Shown here in pieces: positions 1 to 8,719 of a stretch of DNA of 64,000 nt. Source of the stretch: Variovorax paradoxus (GTDB taxonomy: Bacteria > Pseudomonadota > Gammaproteobacteria > Burkholderiales > Burkholderiaceae_C); assembly GCF_030811855.1 (NCBI RefSeq), contig NZ_JAUSRN010000008.1:186001-250000 (forward strand). Reading direction: 5' to 3'. Numbering within the stretch: the first letter of the stretch is position 1; every line of letters begins with the position of its first letter. Both the position numbers and the translations under genes were made by a program. A model generated the notes under the pieces. The model had not been told where the DNA came from and did no database searches. It worked only from the letters and a program-made list of their open reading frames with translations.

Positions 1-18
1 CCATCTTTTACTTCTCTT

Positions 19-1128
19 TTATCTTCGAAGAACCAGCCAACTGAACGCGGCAAGCGACATGACTGAATAAATGAGGCCCGGCGCCGCGGCTGTGAGCCAC
101 GGCGACCAGTTGCTTAGGTTGCCGAGGTAGCCGAACACGTTGTTGAGCAAGAAGAAGCTGATGCCGATCATCACCCCGCCGAACACGTACGTGGTGATGC
201 CGGCTTGGCGGAAGTGCAGGTACGCGAAGGGCAGGGCGAGCACCACCATCACGAGGCAGGAGAGCGGATAGAAGACCTTGCGCCAAAACTGGATCTCGTA
301 GCGCTGCGCCGTCTGTCCGTTGGCTTCGAGATGGCTGATGTAGTCGAACAGGTCGATGGTTCCCATGCGGTCCGGCCGCAAAAGGGCCACCGACACCATC
401 TCGGCCGTCAGCGTGGTTGGCCAGTCGAGTTGCGGCAGCTTGGTGGTGACGATGCGAGCCTTGTCGGCGGCCGTGCGCGTGTCGTAGTCCTGCAGTTCGA
501 CGTCCGACAGGGTCCAGTGGTCGTCGTAGATGCGCGCCGTAGACGCGACGAGCTGCTTGCGCACATAGCCGTTGGCGTCGAACTCGAAGATGCGTGCATT
601 CTTCAGCGAGCCATCGCGTGCAATGGACAGCACGTTGACGGCATAGGAGACGTTCTCGCGCTTTTCCTTGAGCCAGGCTCCGGTATTGCCCACCAGCGAG
701 TACGAGCCCTGGTAGCGCGACTTGAGCAGTTGGCCGGTGCGCTCCGAGGCCGGCGCGATGTAGTCGCCGATGGCAAAGGTCAGCACGACGAAACCCACGC
801 CGAGGAGCAGCAGGGTGCGCAGGGCGCGCCAAGGCCCGAGGCCGCTGGTGCGAAGAATGGTGTATTCGGAGCTCTGCGCGAGGCGTGCCATCACGAAGAT
901 GCAGCCGATCAGCACGGTGATGGGAAGCAGCTCGTACAGGTGGCTCGGGATCAGCAAGGCAACATAAATCAGTGCCTGCGCGGGCCCGTAGGCCAAGCTC
1001 TCGGGTTTGCCGATGGACTGCAGTTCGTCGACGAAGTCGAAGAAGAAGAACAGGCTCAGGAAGCCGAGCGTCACGAAAGCCACGGCTTTCAGTGCCTCGA
1101 CATAGATCAGGCGTCGGATTGTTTTCAC
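19..1128 (-). CDS. lptG: LPS export ABC transporter permease LptG
   Basis: This is an inner-membrane permease of the LptB2FG complex, which extracts lipopolysaccharide from the inner membrane and pushes it along the Lpt bridge. The 369-residue product begins with MKTIRRLIYVEAL and has a membrane segment at about residues 15-40, two more between about 55 and 120, a long periplasmic beta-jellyroll stretch at about 130-270, and three membrane segments at the C-terminus. This is the LptF/LptG family layout at normal length. The start overlaps the end of lptF by 4 bases, so the two genes should be translationally coupled. LptF and LptG are similar folds; the second position in the operon and the MKTIRRLIYVE start favour LptG. 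Confidence 0.95.
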   Translation of the reverse strand: MKTIRRLIYVEALKAVAFVTLGFLSLFFFFDFVDELQSIGKPESLAYGPAQALIYVALLIPSHLYELLPITVLIGCIFVMARLAQSSEYTILRTSGLGPWRALRTLLLLGVGFVVLTFAIGDYIAPASERTGQLLKSRYQGSYSLVGNTGAWLKEKRENVSYAVNVLSIARDGSLKNARIFEFDANGYVRKQLVASTARIYDDHWTLSDVELQDYDTRTAADKARIVTTKLPQLDWPTTLTAEMVSVALLRPDRMGTIDLFDYISHLEANGQTAQRYEIQFWRKVFYPLSCLVMVVLALPFAYLHFRQAGITTYVFGGVMIGISFFLLNNVFGYLGNLSNWSPWLTAAAPGLIYSVMSLAAFSWLVLRR

Positions 1129-2261
1129 GAGGTCGGGTCGATCTTTGCGGGCTGTGAGGGCAGGCCGCCGGCCATGACGCGCTCGGTCTTGCGCCGCCGG
1201 CCCCAGTTGTTGTTGCGCAGGATCAGCCAGGCGACGCCGATCAGGAGAACGCCGCCGTGCAGCACCAGCATGAAGGAGCCCATGCCGTAGCGGCCGGAGC
1301 TGATCCAGCTCTGGCCGAGGTTCAGCATGTTGTAGTAGACGACGAAGGCGAACAGCGCAAACAGCAGGTTCCCGCTGCGTCCCACGCGCGGATTGACACT
1401 CGACACGGTCAAGGCGAGCAGCACGAAATTAATGGCCGCCAGCAGCATGCCGATGCGCCAGGCCAGTTCTCCACGGCTTGCGTCGCCGGGCTCGCGCAGG
1501 AGCTGGAGCGTGGGCTTGGCGCGTGCTGGGGTGGTGTCGCCAGCCAAAGCCGCTGTGCCGCCGGCGCGCGTGCCGTAGGTTTCGAACTCGCTGATCTTGA
1601 GGCCGGCAGTGGGCAGCAGCGGCCGTTCGAGCCGCTGGCCGTTGCTCAGCATCAGGAAGCGGTTCTCGCCGATGTTCTCGATGCGCCCGCTGCGCGCGGA
1701 GGTCGTGATCTGCAGCCCGCGCTCGATGGCCCAGATGAAGACGTTGGTTGCGGTGGCGCCATCAGGCGTGTCCTTGTCGATGAAGAAGACGCGCATGCGC
1801 CCCGACGATTCGCGGAACTCGCCCGGCGTGACGCGTTCGATGTCGCTGCGCCGTTCATACTGCGCGCGCATGCCGATGGTCTGGGAGTTGGCCCAGGGCC
1901 AGCCCAGCAGCGCCATGACCGCGATCAGCGCAAGCACCGGCCACGCAAAGCGGAACAGCGGCTTGACGAAATCGGCCAGGCCGCGCCCGCTGGAGAACCA
2001 GATCACCATTTCGCTGTCGCGATACATGCGCGACAAGGTGCCGACGATGGCGATGAACAGGCTCAGGCTCAGGATGGTCGGCATGTAGCCGAGCACCGTG
2101 TACGCCATCACAAGGAAGACTTCGGACGGGTTCACGCTGCCCTTGGAGGCAAGCCCGAGCGTGCGGATGAGCATCATGGTCATCACGATGGTGACCAGGA
2201 CAACGAGGGTCGCTCCGAAGCTGCGCGACAGCTCCTTGCGTAAGGAAGAATGGAATAACAT
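1125..2261 (-). CDS. lptF: LPS export ABC transporter permease LptF
   Basis: This is the partner permease of LptG in the LptB2FGCADE lipopolysaccharide export machine. The 378-residue product starts MLFHSSLRKELSRSFGATL, a typical LptF amino end, and has N-terminal membrane helices, a periplasmic domain at about residues 120-260, and three C-terminal helices followed by a basic cytoplasmic tail with GRRRKTERV. It is the first gene of the lptF-lptG pair. It is divergent from pepA with only 21 bases between start codons, so the promoters of each probably lie inside the other gene. The lptFG/pepA arrangement is common in proteobacteria. Confidence 0.95.
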   Translation of the reverse strand: MLFHSSLRKELSRSFGATLVVLVTIVMTMMLIRTLGLASKGSVNPSEVFLVMAYTVLGYMPTILSLSLFIAIVGTLSRMYRDSEMVIWFSSGRGLADFVKPLFRFAWPVLALIAVMALLGWPWANSQTIGMRAQYERRSDIERVTPGEFRESSGRMRVFFIDKDTPDGATATNVFIWAIERGLQITTSARSGRIENIGENRFLMLSNGQRLERPLLPTAGLKISEFETYGTRAGGTAALAGDTTPARAKPTLQLLREPGDASRGELAWRIGMLLAAINFVLLALTVSSVNPRVGRSGNLLFALFAFVVYYNMLNLGQSWISSGRYGMGSFMLVLHGGVLLIGVAWLILRNNNWGRRRKTERVMAGGLPSQPAKIDPTS

Positions 2262-2282
2262 CGTTCGAGGAAAAAAAGGATT

Positions 2283-3818
2283 ATGGACTTTCAGCTCAAG
2301 ACCCTCACCCTTGCCCGCGCCGCGGCCGAAAAATCAGACGTGCTGATCGTGCTTGTCGGCAGCGCACCCCTCACTTCCAAAGACCCGTTGTCAGCGCTGA
2401 TAGCCAGCGCCCGCAAGGCTGGCGACCTGCCCGACAAGGCCGGCAAGCTGCTCGCGCTCTATCATCCCGACGAGGTGGTCGCGTCGCGGGTCGTGCTCGC
2501 CGCCATCGGCGACGGCAAGCCCGCGTCGGTGCGTAGCGGCGTCATCGCCGCGGTCAACGCAGCCAAGGCCAACGCCCCCAAGCGCATGGTGATGGTCTTC
2601 GCACAAGAGGCCGATGGCGCCGCCGCGGCAAGCGCCGTGGCAGCGGCCGCCGACGCCAGCTACGTCTACACCACGACCAAGGCAACGGGCTCGAATGGGG
2701 AGAACGGGCGCACCATTCGCAACCTGACGCTCGGCGTGACGGACGCCTCGGCGGTCGGCAAGGCCTTCGACGAAGCCCGCGCCACGGTGTCCGGCATTGA
2801 GCTCGCAAAAGAGTGGGGCAACCGCCCCGGCAACTATTGCACGCCCACCTTGCTGGCCGAGGCGGCCAAGGGCCTGGCCAAGCTGCCACGCATCAAGTGC
2901 GAGGTGCTGGGCCCCAAGGAGGTGCAGAAGCTCGGCATGGGCTCGTTCGCTGCCGTGGCGCAAGGATCGGCCGAACCGCTGCGTTTCATCGTGCTGCGCT
3001 ACCAGGGCGGCCCCAAGGATCAGGCGCCCGTGGTACTGGTCGGCAAGGGCATCACCTTCGACACCGGCGGCGTCTCGCTGAAGCCGGCCGCCGAGATGGA
3101 CGAGATGAAGTTCGATATGTGCGGCGCGGCCAGCGTGCTGGGCACCTTCCGCGCGCTGGGAGAAATCCAGCCGGCCATCAACGTCGTGGGCCTCGTGCCC
3201 ACGTGCGAGAACATGAACGACGGCCGCGCCATCAAGCCCGGCGACGTGGTCACCAGCATGAGCGGCCAGACCATCGAAGTGCTGAACACCGACGCCGAGG
3301 GGCGGCTTATCCTGTGTGACGCCCTCACGTACGCCAAGCGCTTCGAGCCGGCTGCCGTGATCGATATCGCCACGCTTACCGGTGCCTGCGTGGTGGCACT
3401 TGGCGGCGTGCGCAGCGGCCTTTTCACCGCCGACGAAACCCTGGCTACGGCGCTCCAGGCGGCCGGCGAGGAATCGCAGGACCGTTGCTGGCGCCTTCCG
3501 CTGGACGACGAATATGCCGATGGCCTGAAGAGCAACTTTGCCGATGTCGCCAACGTGGCGGGCCGCGCGGGCGGGGCCATCACGGCGGCCAAGTTCCTGC
3601 AGCGCTTTGCTGGCGATTTTCCCTGGGCGCACCTGGACATCGCAGGCACCGCTTGGAAGAGCGGGGCAGCCAAGGGCTCGACCGGACGGCCCGTGGGCCT
3701 GCTGGTCTCCTACCTGATGGAGCGCGCACGCAGTGGCTCCGCCAAGGCGGCCGCCCCGTCGAAGGCCGTTCGCAAGAGCGCCGGTTCAGCCACCCGAAAG
3801 GCCCGGTCCGCGCAGTGA
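2283..3818 (+). CDS. pepA: Leucyl aminopeptidase (cytosol aminopeptidase, M17)
   Basis: This is a dinuclear metal aminopeptidase that removes N-terminal residues from peptides in the cytoplasm. In E. coli PepA also binds DNA. The M17 signature NTDAEGRL is present at about residues 336-343, and the other metal and lysine ligands lie in the block GKGITFDTGG...MDEMKFDMCGAA at about 254-280. The 511-residue product is close to the family length, but it ends in a basic Ala/Lys/Ser-rich tail of roughly 30 residues (AAAPSKAVRKSAGSATRKARS) that resembles histone-H1-like tails rather than the enzyme fold. The ribosome site AAAGGA lies just before the ATG. The stop codon overlaps the GTG of holC. Confidence 0.95.
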   Translation: MDFQLKTLTLARAAAEKSDVLIVLVGSAPLTSKDPLSALIASARKAGDLPDKAGKLLALYHPDEVVASRVVLAAIGDGKPASVRSGVIAAVNAAKANAPKRMVMVFAQEADGAAAASAVAAAADASYVYTTTKATGSNGENGRTIRNLTLGVTDASAVGKAFDEARATVSGIELAKEWGNRPGNYCTPTLLAEAAKGLAKLPRIKCEVLGPKEVQKLGMGSFAAVAQGSAEPLRFIVLRYQGGPKDQAPVVLVGKGITFDTGGVSLKPAAEMDEMKFDMCGAASVLGTFRALGEIQPAINVVGLVPTCENMNDGRAIKPGDVVTSMSGQTIEVLNTDAEGRLILCDALTYAKRFEPAAVIDIATLTGACVVALGGVRSGLFTADETLATALQAAGEESQDRCWRLPLDDEYADGLKSNFADVANVAGRAGGAITAAKFLQRFAGDFPWAHLDIAGTAWKSGAAKGSTGRPVGLLVSYLMERARSGSAKAAAPSKAVRKSAGSATRKARSAQ

Positions 3819-4258
3819 CCGAAATCGGATTTCATTTCAATACGCCGGACAAGGTGAACTACGCCTGCCGGCTGGTTCGCAAGGCCGTGAACGCGCGCGG
3901 GTTGCGCGTGGTCGTGGTGGGTGAGGCGCGAGTGCTCGAGGCGGTGGATGCGGCGCTTTGGCAGCTCTTGCCGTCCGACTTCATCGCCCACTGCAGGGCC
4001 GACGCGCAGCCTCACGTGGTGGCCCGCTCGCCGGTCATTCTTTCGGCGGAGGGCGCGGAGGCCGCATCGCTGCCGCACCGCGAAATGCTCGTGAACCTGG
4101 GCGCCGAGGTCCCGGCGGGTTTCGAGCGCTTCGAGCGCCTGATCGACATCGTGAGCGACGAGGCCGCAGAGCGGCAGATCGGCCGGTCGCGGTGGCGCCA
4201 CTATGCCGATCGGGGCTACACGATCCAGCCGCACGACTTTGCAAGGAGCGCTTCCTGA
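3815..4258 (+). CDS. holC: DNA polymerase III subunit chi
   Basis: The chi subunit joins the clamp-loader complex and, with psi, links the replisome to single-strand binding protein. The product starts MTEIGFHFNTPDKVNYACRL and contains the CRLVRKA and SDFIAHCRAD segments seen in HolC proteins. At 147 residues it has the length of E. coli chi. I chose the GTG at 3815 because it overlaps the pepA stop by 4 bases (GTGA), the usual coupled arrangement for pepA-holC, and because a longer upstream reading would only overlap pepA further. Its stop shares one base with the next start. Confidence 0.93.
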   Translation: MTEIGFHFNTPDKVNYACRLVRKAVNARGLRVVVVGEARVLEAVDAALWQLLPSDFIAHCRADAQPHVVARSPVILSAEGAEAASLPHREMLVNLGAEVPAGFERFERLIDIVSDEAAERQIGRSRWRHYADRGYTIQPHDFARSAS

Positions 4259-4662
4259 TGGCCAGCACGCTGCGTACACCGCCCCGATTCGTTCCCACCC
4301 TGACCACGGTGCTCGACCTGCCGGCCGACGCTGTGGGCACCGAGCCTGCGAGCCCTGTGGCCGCGCCGGCTGCGCCCGTCGACCCCGCCGAAGCGGTAGC
4401 GCTGCCTCCGGCTGAGCAGCGTTCGGACGCCGAGATCGTGCGCCTCGAAGAGCAGCTTTTGCACCGCGTGCTGCAGCGCGTCGACCTCTCCTTGGAGGAG
4501 CGTTTGAGCGACACCGTATCGGCTGCCGTGCAGCAGCAACTCGATGCCATGGTGCCTCGGCTGCGCGAAGAAATCGAGGCCGTATTGCGGGCTTTGGTGA
4601 TCGAGGCAATGGCCGCCGAGCTCTCTGAAAACACAGGGTCTGTGCCAACTTCCGGAGCGTAA
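4258..4662 (+). CDS. Conserved hypothetical protein, coiled C-terminal half
   Basis: I do not recognise a named family. The 134-residue product has a Pro/Ala-rich N-terminal half (about residues 25-55) followed by an amphipathic helical region rich in Glu, Leu and Gln (about 60-125, with LEEQLLHRVLQRVDLSLEERL and VPRLREEIEAVLRALV) that looks like a coiled coil. It starts in a TGATG junction with holC, so it is probably co-transcribed and coupled. That position suggests, but does not show, a role near the replisome or in folding of small partners. No signal peptide or membrane segment is visible. Confidence 0.75.
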   Translation: MASTLRTPPRFVPTLTTVLDLPADAVGTEPASPVAAPAAPVDPAEAVALPPAEQRSDAEIVRLEEQLLHRVLQRVDLSLEERLSDTVSAAVQQQLDAMVPRLREEIEAVLRALVIEAMAAELSENTGSVPTSGA

Positions 4663-4796
4663 AGCTTCAGCTAAACTGCGCGCCAGGTCGGTGGGGCGGG
4701 AGGGTGCCGCTGGTCTGCGGCGCGAAACTTGCGAGGTCTGCGCGCCCGGATCACACGACCGGTTTTTAGTTATTTATCAATGTTCTGGAGGTTCTC

Positions 4797-6002
4797 ATGC
4801 AATTGAAATGGACTGCGGTCGCACTGGCTGCTCTCACGCTTGTGGCTTGCGGCAAGAAAGAAGAAGCTGCTGCACCGGCCGCCCCGGCGCCCACGGCAGC
4901 GGCCCCCGCACCTGCAGCGCCTCCGGCAAGCACGCTGGTCGTCAAGATCGGCCACGTCGGTCCCACCAGCGGCGCCATTGCCCACCTTGGCAAGGACAAC
5001 GAGCTCGGCGCCAAGATGGCCATCGAAGACCTGAACGCCAAGGGACTCAAGATCGGTGACAAGGTTGCCAAGTTCGAACTGCTCGCAGAAGACGACGCTG
5101 GCGATCCGAAGCAAGGCACGGCAGTGGCCCAGAAGCTGGTCGACAGCAAGGTCAACGGTATCGTCGGCCACCTGAACTCGGGCACCACGATTCCCGCCTC
5201 CAAGCTCTACAGCGACGCCGGCATTCCGCAGATCTCGCCTTCGGCAACCAATCCCAAGTACACGCGCCAAGGCTTCAAGACCGCGTTCCGCGTGGTGGCT
5301 GACGACACGCAACTCGGCGGCACGCTGGGCAAGTACGCGGTCGAAACGCTCAAGGGCAAGAACATTGCCGTGATCGACGACCGCACGGCTTACGGCCAGG
5401 GCGTTGCCGAAGAGTTCGAAAAGGCGGCCAAGGCTGCTGGCGGCACCATCGTCGGCCACGAGTTCACGACCGACAAGTCGACCGACTTCAACGCTATCCT
5501 GACCAAGCTCAAGTCTGCCAAGCCCGACGTGCTGTTCTTCGGCGGCATGGACGCCGTTGGCGGCCCGATGCTCAAGCAGGTCAAGCAACTCGGCCTGAAC
5601 GTCAAGTTCATGGGCGGCGACGGCCTGTGCACCGGCGAACTGCCGAAGCTGGCTGGCGATGCCATCGGCGAAGAGATGGTGGTTTGCGCCGAAGCCGGCG
5701 GTGTCGATGGCGACTTCAAGCAGCCGCTGGAAGACTTCAAGGCCAAGTTCAAGACCAAGAACGGCGTGGACGTCCAGATCTATGCACCGTATGTCTACGA
5801 CGCGGTCAACGTTCTGGCCGAAGCCATGGTCAAGGCCGGTTCCTCCGAACCTGAAAAGTACCTGCCGGAGATCGGCAAGCTGCAATACAAGGGCGTGACC
5901 GGCCCCATCGCCTTCGACGAAAAGGGCGACATCAAGAACGGTGCGCTGACGCTCTTCACCTACAAGGGTGGCGTGCGTACGCAGATCGCCGTGGTGCGCT
6001 GA
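4797..6002 (+). CDS. Branched-chain amino acid ABC transporter substrate-binding lipoprotein
   Basis: This is the periplasmic binding component of a LivK/LIV-BP type ABC importer. The 401-residue product starts with a lipoprotein signal peptide and lipobox (LTLVAC, acylated Cys about residue 19), then a Pro/Ala linker to about residue 42, then the two-lobed binding fold beginning VVKIGHVGPTSGAIAHLGKD. The motifs GVTGPIAFDEKGD near the C-terminus and the YGQGVAEEFEKAAKA hinge region are typical of the family. No permease or ATPase genes are adjacent, so it is either an orphan binding protein or works with a transporter elsewhere. A strong terminator follows directly. The ligand cannot be read from the sequence. 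Confidence 0.9.
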   Translation: MQLKWTAVALAALTLVACGKKEEAAAPAAPAPTAAAPAPAAPPASTLVVKIGHVGPTSGAIAHLGKDNELGAKMAIEDLNAKGLKIGDKVAKFELLAEDDAGDPKQGTAVAQKLVDSKVNGIVGHLNSGTTIPASKLYSDAGIPQISPSATNPKYTRQGFKTAFRVVADDTQLGGTLGKYAVETLKGKNIAVIDDRTAYGQGVAEEFEKAAKAAGGTIVGHEFTTDKSTDFNAILTKLKSAKPDVLFFGGMDAVGGPMLKQVKQLGLNVKFMGGDGLCTGELPKLAGDAIGEEMVVCAEAGGVDGDFKQPLEDFKAKFKTKNGVDVQIYAPYVYDAVNVLAEAMVKAGSSEPEKYLPEIGKLQYKGVTGPIAFDEKGDIKNGALTLFTYKGGVRTQIAVVR

Positions 6003-6024
6003 TCGGTGCGCCTAAGCGCAAAAT

Positions 6025-6050
6025 GAAAAAGGGCCTTCGGGCCCTTTTTT
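6025..6050 (+). terminator. Rho-independent terminator after the binding lipoprotein
   Basis: The stem AAAAAGGGCC closes a TTCG tetraloop onto GGCCCTTTTTT and runs into a T tract. The A run on the other side means it could also end transcripts of the convergent response regulator gene. Confidence 0.9.
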
Positions 6051-6072
6051 CTTGGCCGGCGTAAACCGGCGT

Positions 6073-6465
6073 TCAGTGCAACCCGGCAAAGCCGGAAGGC
6101 CGGTCGGTGTTGCAGTAGTCGATGAAGGCGTCGAGGTCGCGAGACTTGTCGAAGACTGCGTCGGCACCCAGGGCCTCGCAACGCGCGCGGATGTCGGCTG
6201 TCACGTAGTTGCTCAGCACCACGACGCGCTGGCCGGGGCCGCGTGTCTTGCAGCCCGAGAGCACGCCCAGGCCGGAGCCTTCTTTCAGAAAAAGGTCGAC
6301 GATGAGCAATTGCCAGTCATGGGGGTGGGCGGCGAGCCAGGCGAGCGCCGCCGACTCGGTTTCGGCGAAGCCCACGACTTGGCCATTGACCAGATCTTCG
6401 AGAGCTGGGACCAGGTTGTCCCTGATGGTCTTGTTGTCCTCGACGAGGAACGTGATGAGGGCCAT
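6073..6465 (-). CDS. Orphan single-domain response regulator
   Basis: This is a CheY-like receiver domain with no output domain. The 130-residue product shows the acidic pair VEDN near residue 9, the phosphorylated Asp in LLIVDLFL at about residue 56, the Thr/Ser position in VVVLSNY, and the conserved Lys in VFDKSRDL. No kinase gene is adjacent, so its partner must be elsewhere. It may act by protein contact or as a phosphate sink. It is convergent with the upstream amino acid binding protein gene and separated from it by a shared terminator. Confidence 0.88.
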   Translation of the reverse strand: MALITFLVEDNKTIRDNLVPALEDLVNGQVVGFAETESAALAWLAAHPHDWQLLIVDLFLKEGSGLGVLSGCKTRGPGQRVVVLSNYVTADIRARCEALGADAVFDKSRDLDAFIDYCNTDRPSGFAGLH

Positions 6466-6573
6466 GCCGTGGTTTCGCTTTGAGAACCAATAGCGTAGCG
6501 TGCCGAATGCGTCCGCAGCGTAGGAGAAGGGATAAGGAGCGTCCCGTTCGTCTCGGAAAGACCGTGGAGACGA

Positions 6574-6930
6574 TCAGTCCGAAGCGCCGGAACGGATCCT
6601 TGCCTTGAGTTTCTCGGCCTCTGCTTCGCTTTCGTCGCGCTGGGCCGTGATCTCGAGACGCTTCTCGATTTCCTCGCTCAAGGCGGCGTTCACTTCGGCC
6701 AGCGTTTCGGCCGACTTGGCCAGCTTTTCTTCGAGCTGGTTGGTGTGCTCGATGGCCTGGGCCACTTCACCCACCTGAATGTCTTCGGGCAATTCCTGTT
6801 CGAGAACCGTGTTCACGACCGCCAGGTTGTCCGACGCCCGCTGCACATCGGCGGCGACCGCTTCGGTCTTCTCCAATGTCTGTTCGAGCGACGTGTCGCC
6901 GCGCGGGGCGGCTTGTGGTTGTCCGGCCAT
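6574..6930 (-). CDS. Small coiled-coil protein of unknown function
   Basis: I do not recognise this gene. The 118-residue product is acidic, lacks a signal peptide and is almost entirely predicted helix, with heptad-like runs of Leu/Ala between Glu and Lys (for example LEEKLAKSAETLAEVNAAL and LEITAQRDESEAEAEKLKA). I chose the ATG at 6930 because a good ribosome site (AGAAGGAG) precedes it by a few bases. It stands alone between the orphan receiver and the tRNA-Ser terminator. A structural or scaffold role is possible but not shown. Confidence 0.7.
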   Translation of the reverse strand: MAGQPQAAPRGDTSLEQTLEKTEAVAADVQRASDNLAVVNTVLEQELPEDIQVGEVAQAIEHTNQLEEKLAKSAETLAEVNAALSEEIEKRLEITAQRDESEAEAEKLKARIRSGASD

Positions 6931-7031
6931 CCGGGCTCCTTCTGCAGGCGTGAAAGTAAGACTTTGGATCGTACCGCCAGTTGAGGCCGGTGGGCACCCA
7001 GGCTTGCGTTGCAAGGGCGCAACGAGGCAAT

Positions 7032-7064
7032 AAAAAAACCCAGGATGCTGGAAGGCACCCTGGG
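7032..7064 (-). terminator. Terminator downstream of tRNA-Ser
   Basis: Read on the minus strand, CCCAGG and CCTGGG arms enclose a loop of about 13 bases and are followed by seven T residues. It lies about 50 bases downstream of the tRNA 3' end. Confidence 0.8.
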
Positions 7065-7114
7065 CTCTTATTCTGACTCTCATGCCCGCGAACGGTTGCG
7101 AACAATCAATTCTC

Positions 7115-7205
7115 TGGCGGAGCAGGCGGGATTCGAACCCGCGGAGGGCTATTAACCCTCACACGCTTTCCAGGCGTGCGACTTAAACCGCTCATCCACC
7201 GCTCC
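7115..7205 (-). tRNA. tRNA-Ser (anticodon GGA)
   Basis: On the minus strand the sequence folds as a class II tRNA. The acceptor arm GGAGCGG pairs with the 3' arm before discriminator G, and the gene encodes its own CCA. The D arm, a five-base-pair anticodon stem (CACGC/GCGTG) with loop CTGGAAA giving anticodon GGA, a long variable arm (GAGGGTTAATAGCCCTC) and the T arm GCGGGTTCGAATCCCGC are all visible. The GGA anticodon reads UCC and UCU serine codons. A TACAAT box lies about 11 bases upstream (7216-7221 on the complementary strand), so the gene probably has its own promoter even though the SPFH gene ends 24 bases upstream. Confidence 0.97.
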
Positions 7206-7229
7206 TGAGCCTTCGATTGTAGCAGTCGC

Positions 7230-8159
7230 TCAGGCCGGATTTTGCGGCTTGCCGGCCTGGACCATGCGCATAGCCGAGGCAATGAGCGCGGCGGTTTCGG
7301 TCATGTTGCTGGGCACGATCAGCGTAGTCTTGGAGTCGGCCGCGACCTTGCCGTAGGCATCGACCGCGCGTTCGGCCACCTTGAGCTGCACCGCCTGTTC
7401 GCCGCCCGGCTGGCGGATGGCTGCCGCCACGCGCTCGATGGCGTCGGCCGTGGCAGTGGCCACGGCCGTGATGGCGGCCGCCTCGCCCTGGGCATTGTTG
7501 ATCTGGGCCTGCTTCTCGCCCTCGGAGCGAGCGATGAAGGCTTCGCGCTCGCCGGTGGCGATGTTGATCTGCTCCTGGCGCCGGCCTTCGGAGGCGGCGA
7601 TCAGCGCGCGCTTGCCGCGCTCGGCGGTGATCTGGGCCTGCATGGCCAGCAAGATTTCCTTGGGCGGGGTCAGATCCTTGATTTCGTAGCGCAGCACCTT
7701 CACGCCCCAGTTGAGCGCCGCCTCGTCGATGGCCGCCACCACTTGCGCGTTGATGACGTCGCGCTCCTCGAAGGTCTTGTCGAGTTCGAGCTTGCCGATC
7801 ACGCTGCGCAGCGACGTTTGCGCCAGCTGCGTCACGGCCACGATGTAGTTCGACGAGCCGTAGCTCGCCCGCATCGGGTCAGTCACCTGGAAGTACAGGA
7901 TGCCGTCGACCTGCAGCTGGGTGTTGTCCCGCGTGATGCAGATCTGGCTCGGCACGTCGAGCGGAATTTCCTTCAGGCTGTGCTTGTACGCGACCTTGTC
8001 GATGAAGGGGATCAGGAAGTTGGGACCGGGCGTCATGGTGCTGTGGTACTTGCCCAGCCGCTCGCGCACCCAAGCGTTCTGCTGCGGCACGAACTTGACC
8101 GACTGGCTGATGACGATGACCGCAATGATCAAAATGATGATGGGAACCGAAAATTCCAT
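7230..8159 (-). CDS. SPFH/band-7 membrane protein (QmcA/stomatin-like)
   Basis: This is a bacterial stomatin-like protein, thought to form oligomeric membrane scaffolds. The 309-residue product has one N-terminal membrane segment (about residues 4-20), an SPFH domain (from VPQQNAWVRERLGKYHST to KDLTPPKEILLAMQ, about 25-190), then an Ala/Glu-rich coiled coil with AEREKRA-like repeats (about 190-260). I chose the ATG at 8159 because GAGGAG lies just upstream and translation from it gives the hydrophobic anchor. It follows an NfeD gene in the same direction by 26 bases, the usual SPFH-NfeD pairing. Confidence 0.92.
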   Translation of the reverse strand: MEFSVPIIILIIAVIVISQSVKFVPQQNAWVRERLGKYHSTMTPGPNFLIPFIDKVAYKHSLKEIPLDVPSQICITRDNTQLQVDGILYFQVTDPMRASYGSSNYIVAVTQLAQTSLRSVIGKLELDKTFEERDVINAQVVAAIDEAALNWGVKVLRYEIKDLTPPKEILLAMQAQITAERGKRALIAASEGRRQEQINIATGEREAFIARSEGEKQAQINNAQGEAAAITAVATATADAIERVAAAIRQPGGEQAVQLKVAERAVDAYGKVAADSKTTLIVPSNMTETAALIASAMRMVQAGKPQNPA

Positions 8160-8185
8160 GATGTGTTTCTCCTCTGGGGTTCTGA

Positions 8186-8611
8186 TTAGGTCTTCTCGAC
8201 CACGAGGCGGCTGCCGATGACCTCGACCACGCGGTGCTCGCCGGTGACGGGCGCATTGCCGGCGCGCGGCACCACTGTCCACTGGGCACCTCTGTAGCGC
8301 ACGGTGGCCGTGCCGTCGGGGTTCCACGCCTCGATATGAATGAGTTCGCCGATGTCCAGGTTGAGGTCGCGGTTCGACCCCGTGGGCGGCGGAGCCGGGC
8401 GCCGGCCGTGCACCACATACCAGGCAATCACGGCACCCACGCCCACCACGGCCGCCACGACCAGTTGCGCAACGGTGCCCGCTCCGACGTGCGCCGCCAC
8501 CGCGGCCGCTGCGAAGCCCGTGGCCAGCAGCAACAGGTAAACCGTCCCCGAGAGCAGCTCTAGCACGATGGCCGCCCCCGCTATCAGCCACCAGATGGTG
8601 GAATTCGCCAT
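8186..8611 (-). CDS. NfeD family membrane protein
   Basis: This is a short NfeD protein of the kind encoded next to stomatin-like genes, which the SPFH oligomer is believed to bind. The 141-residue product has two or three hydrophobic segments between residues 8 and 72 (WWLIAGAAIVLELL, AAHVGAGTVAQLVVAAVVG) followed by a soluble OB-fold-like domain (about 80-141, LNLDIGELIHIEAWNPDG...ATVRYRGAQWTVV). There is no protease domain. The ATG at 8611 has GAGGAG seven bases upstream. It is probably the first gene of the nfeD-SPFH operon and is divergent from the decarboxylase gene. Confidence 0.9.
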   Translation of the reverse strand: MANSTIWWLIAGAAIVLELLSGTVYLLLLATGFAAAAVAAHVGAGTVAQLVVAAVVGVGAVIAWYVVHGRRPAPPPTGSNRDLNLDIGELIHIEAWNPDGTATVRYRGAQWTVVPRAGNAPVTGEHRVVEVIGSRLVVEKT

Positions 8612-8719
8612 GTCTTCTCCTCTTTGATGGACGCCCGACATTCTGAGTCAAAAGGTCACGGAATCCTTCATCCGAATTCCGTACACTTCGCGCCTCATTG
8701 CCTGTCCGGGACCCCGCTC

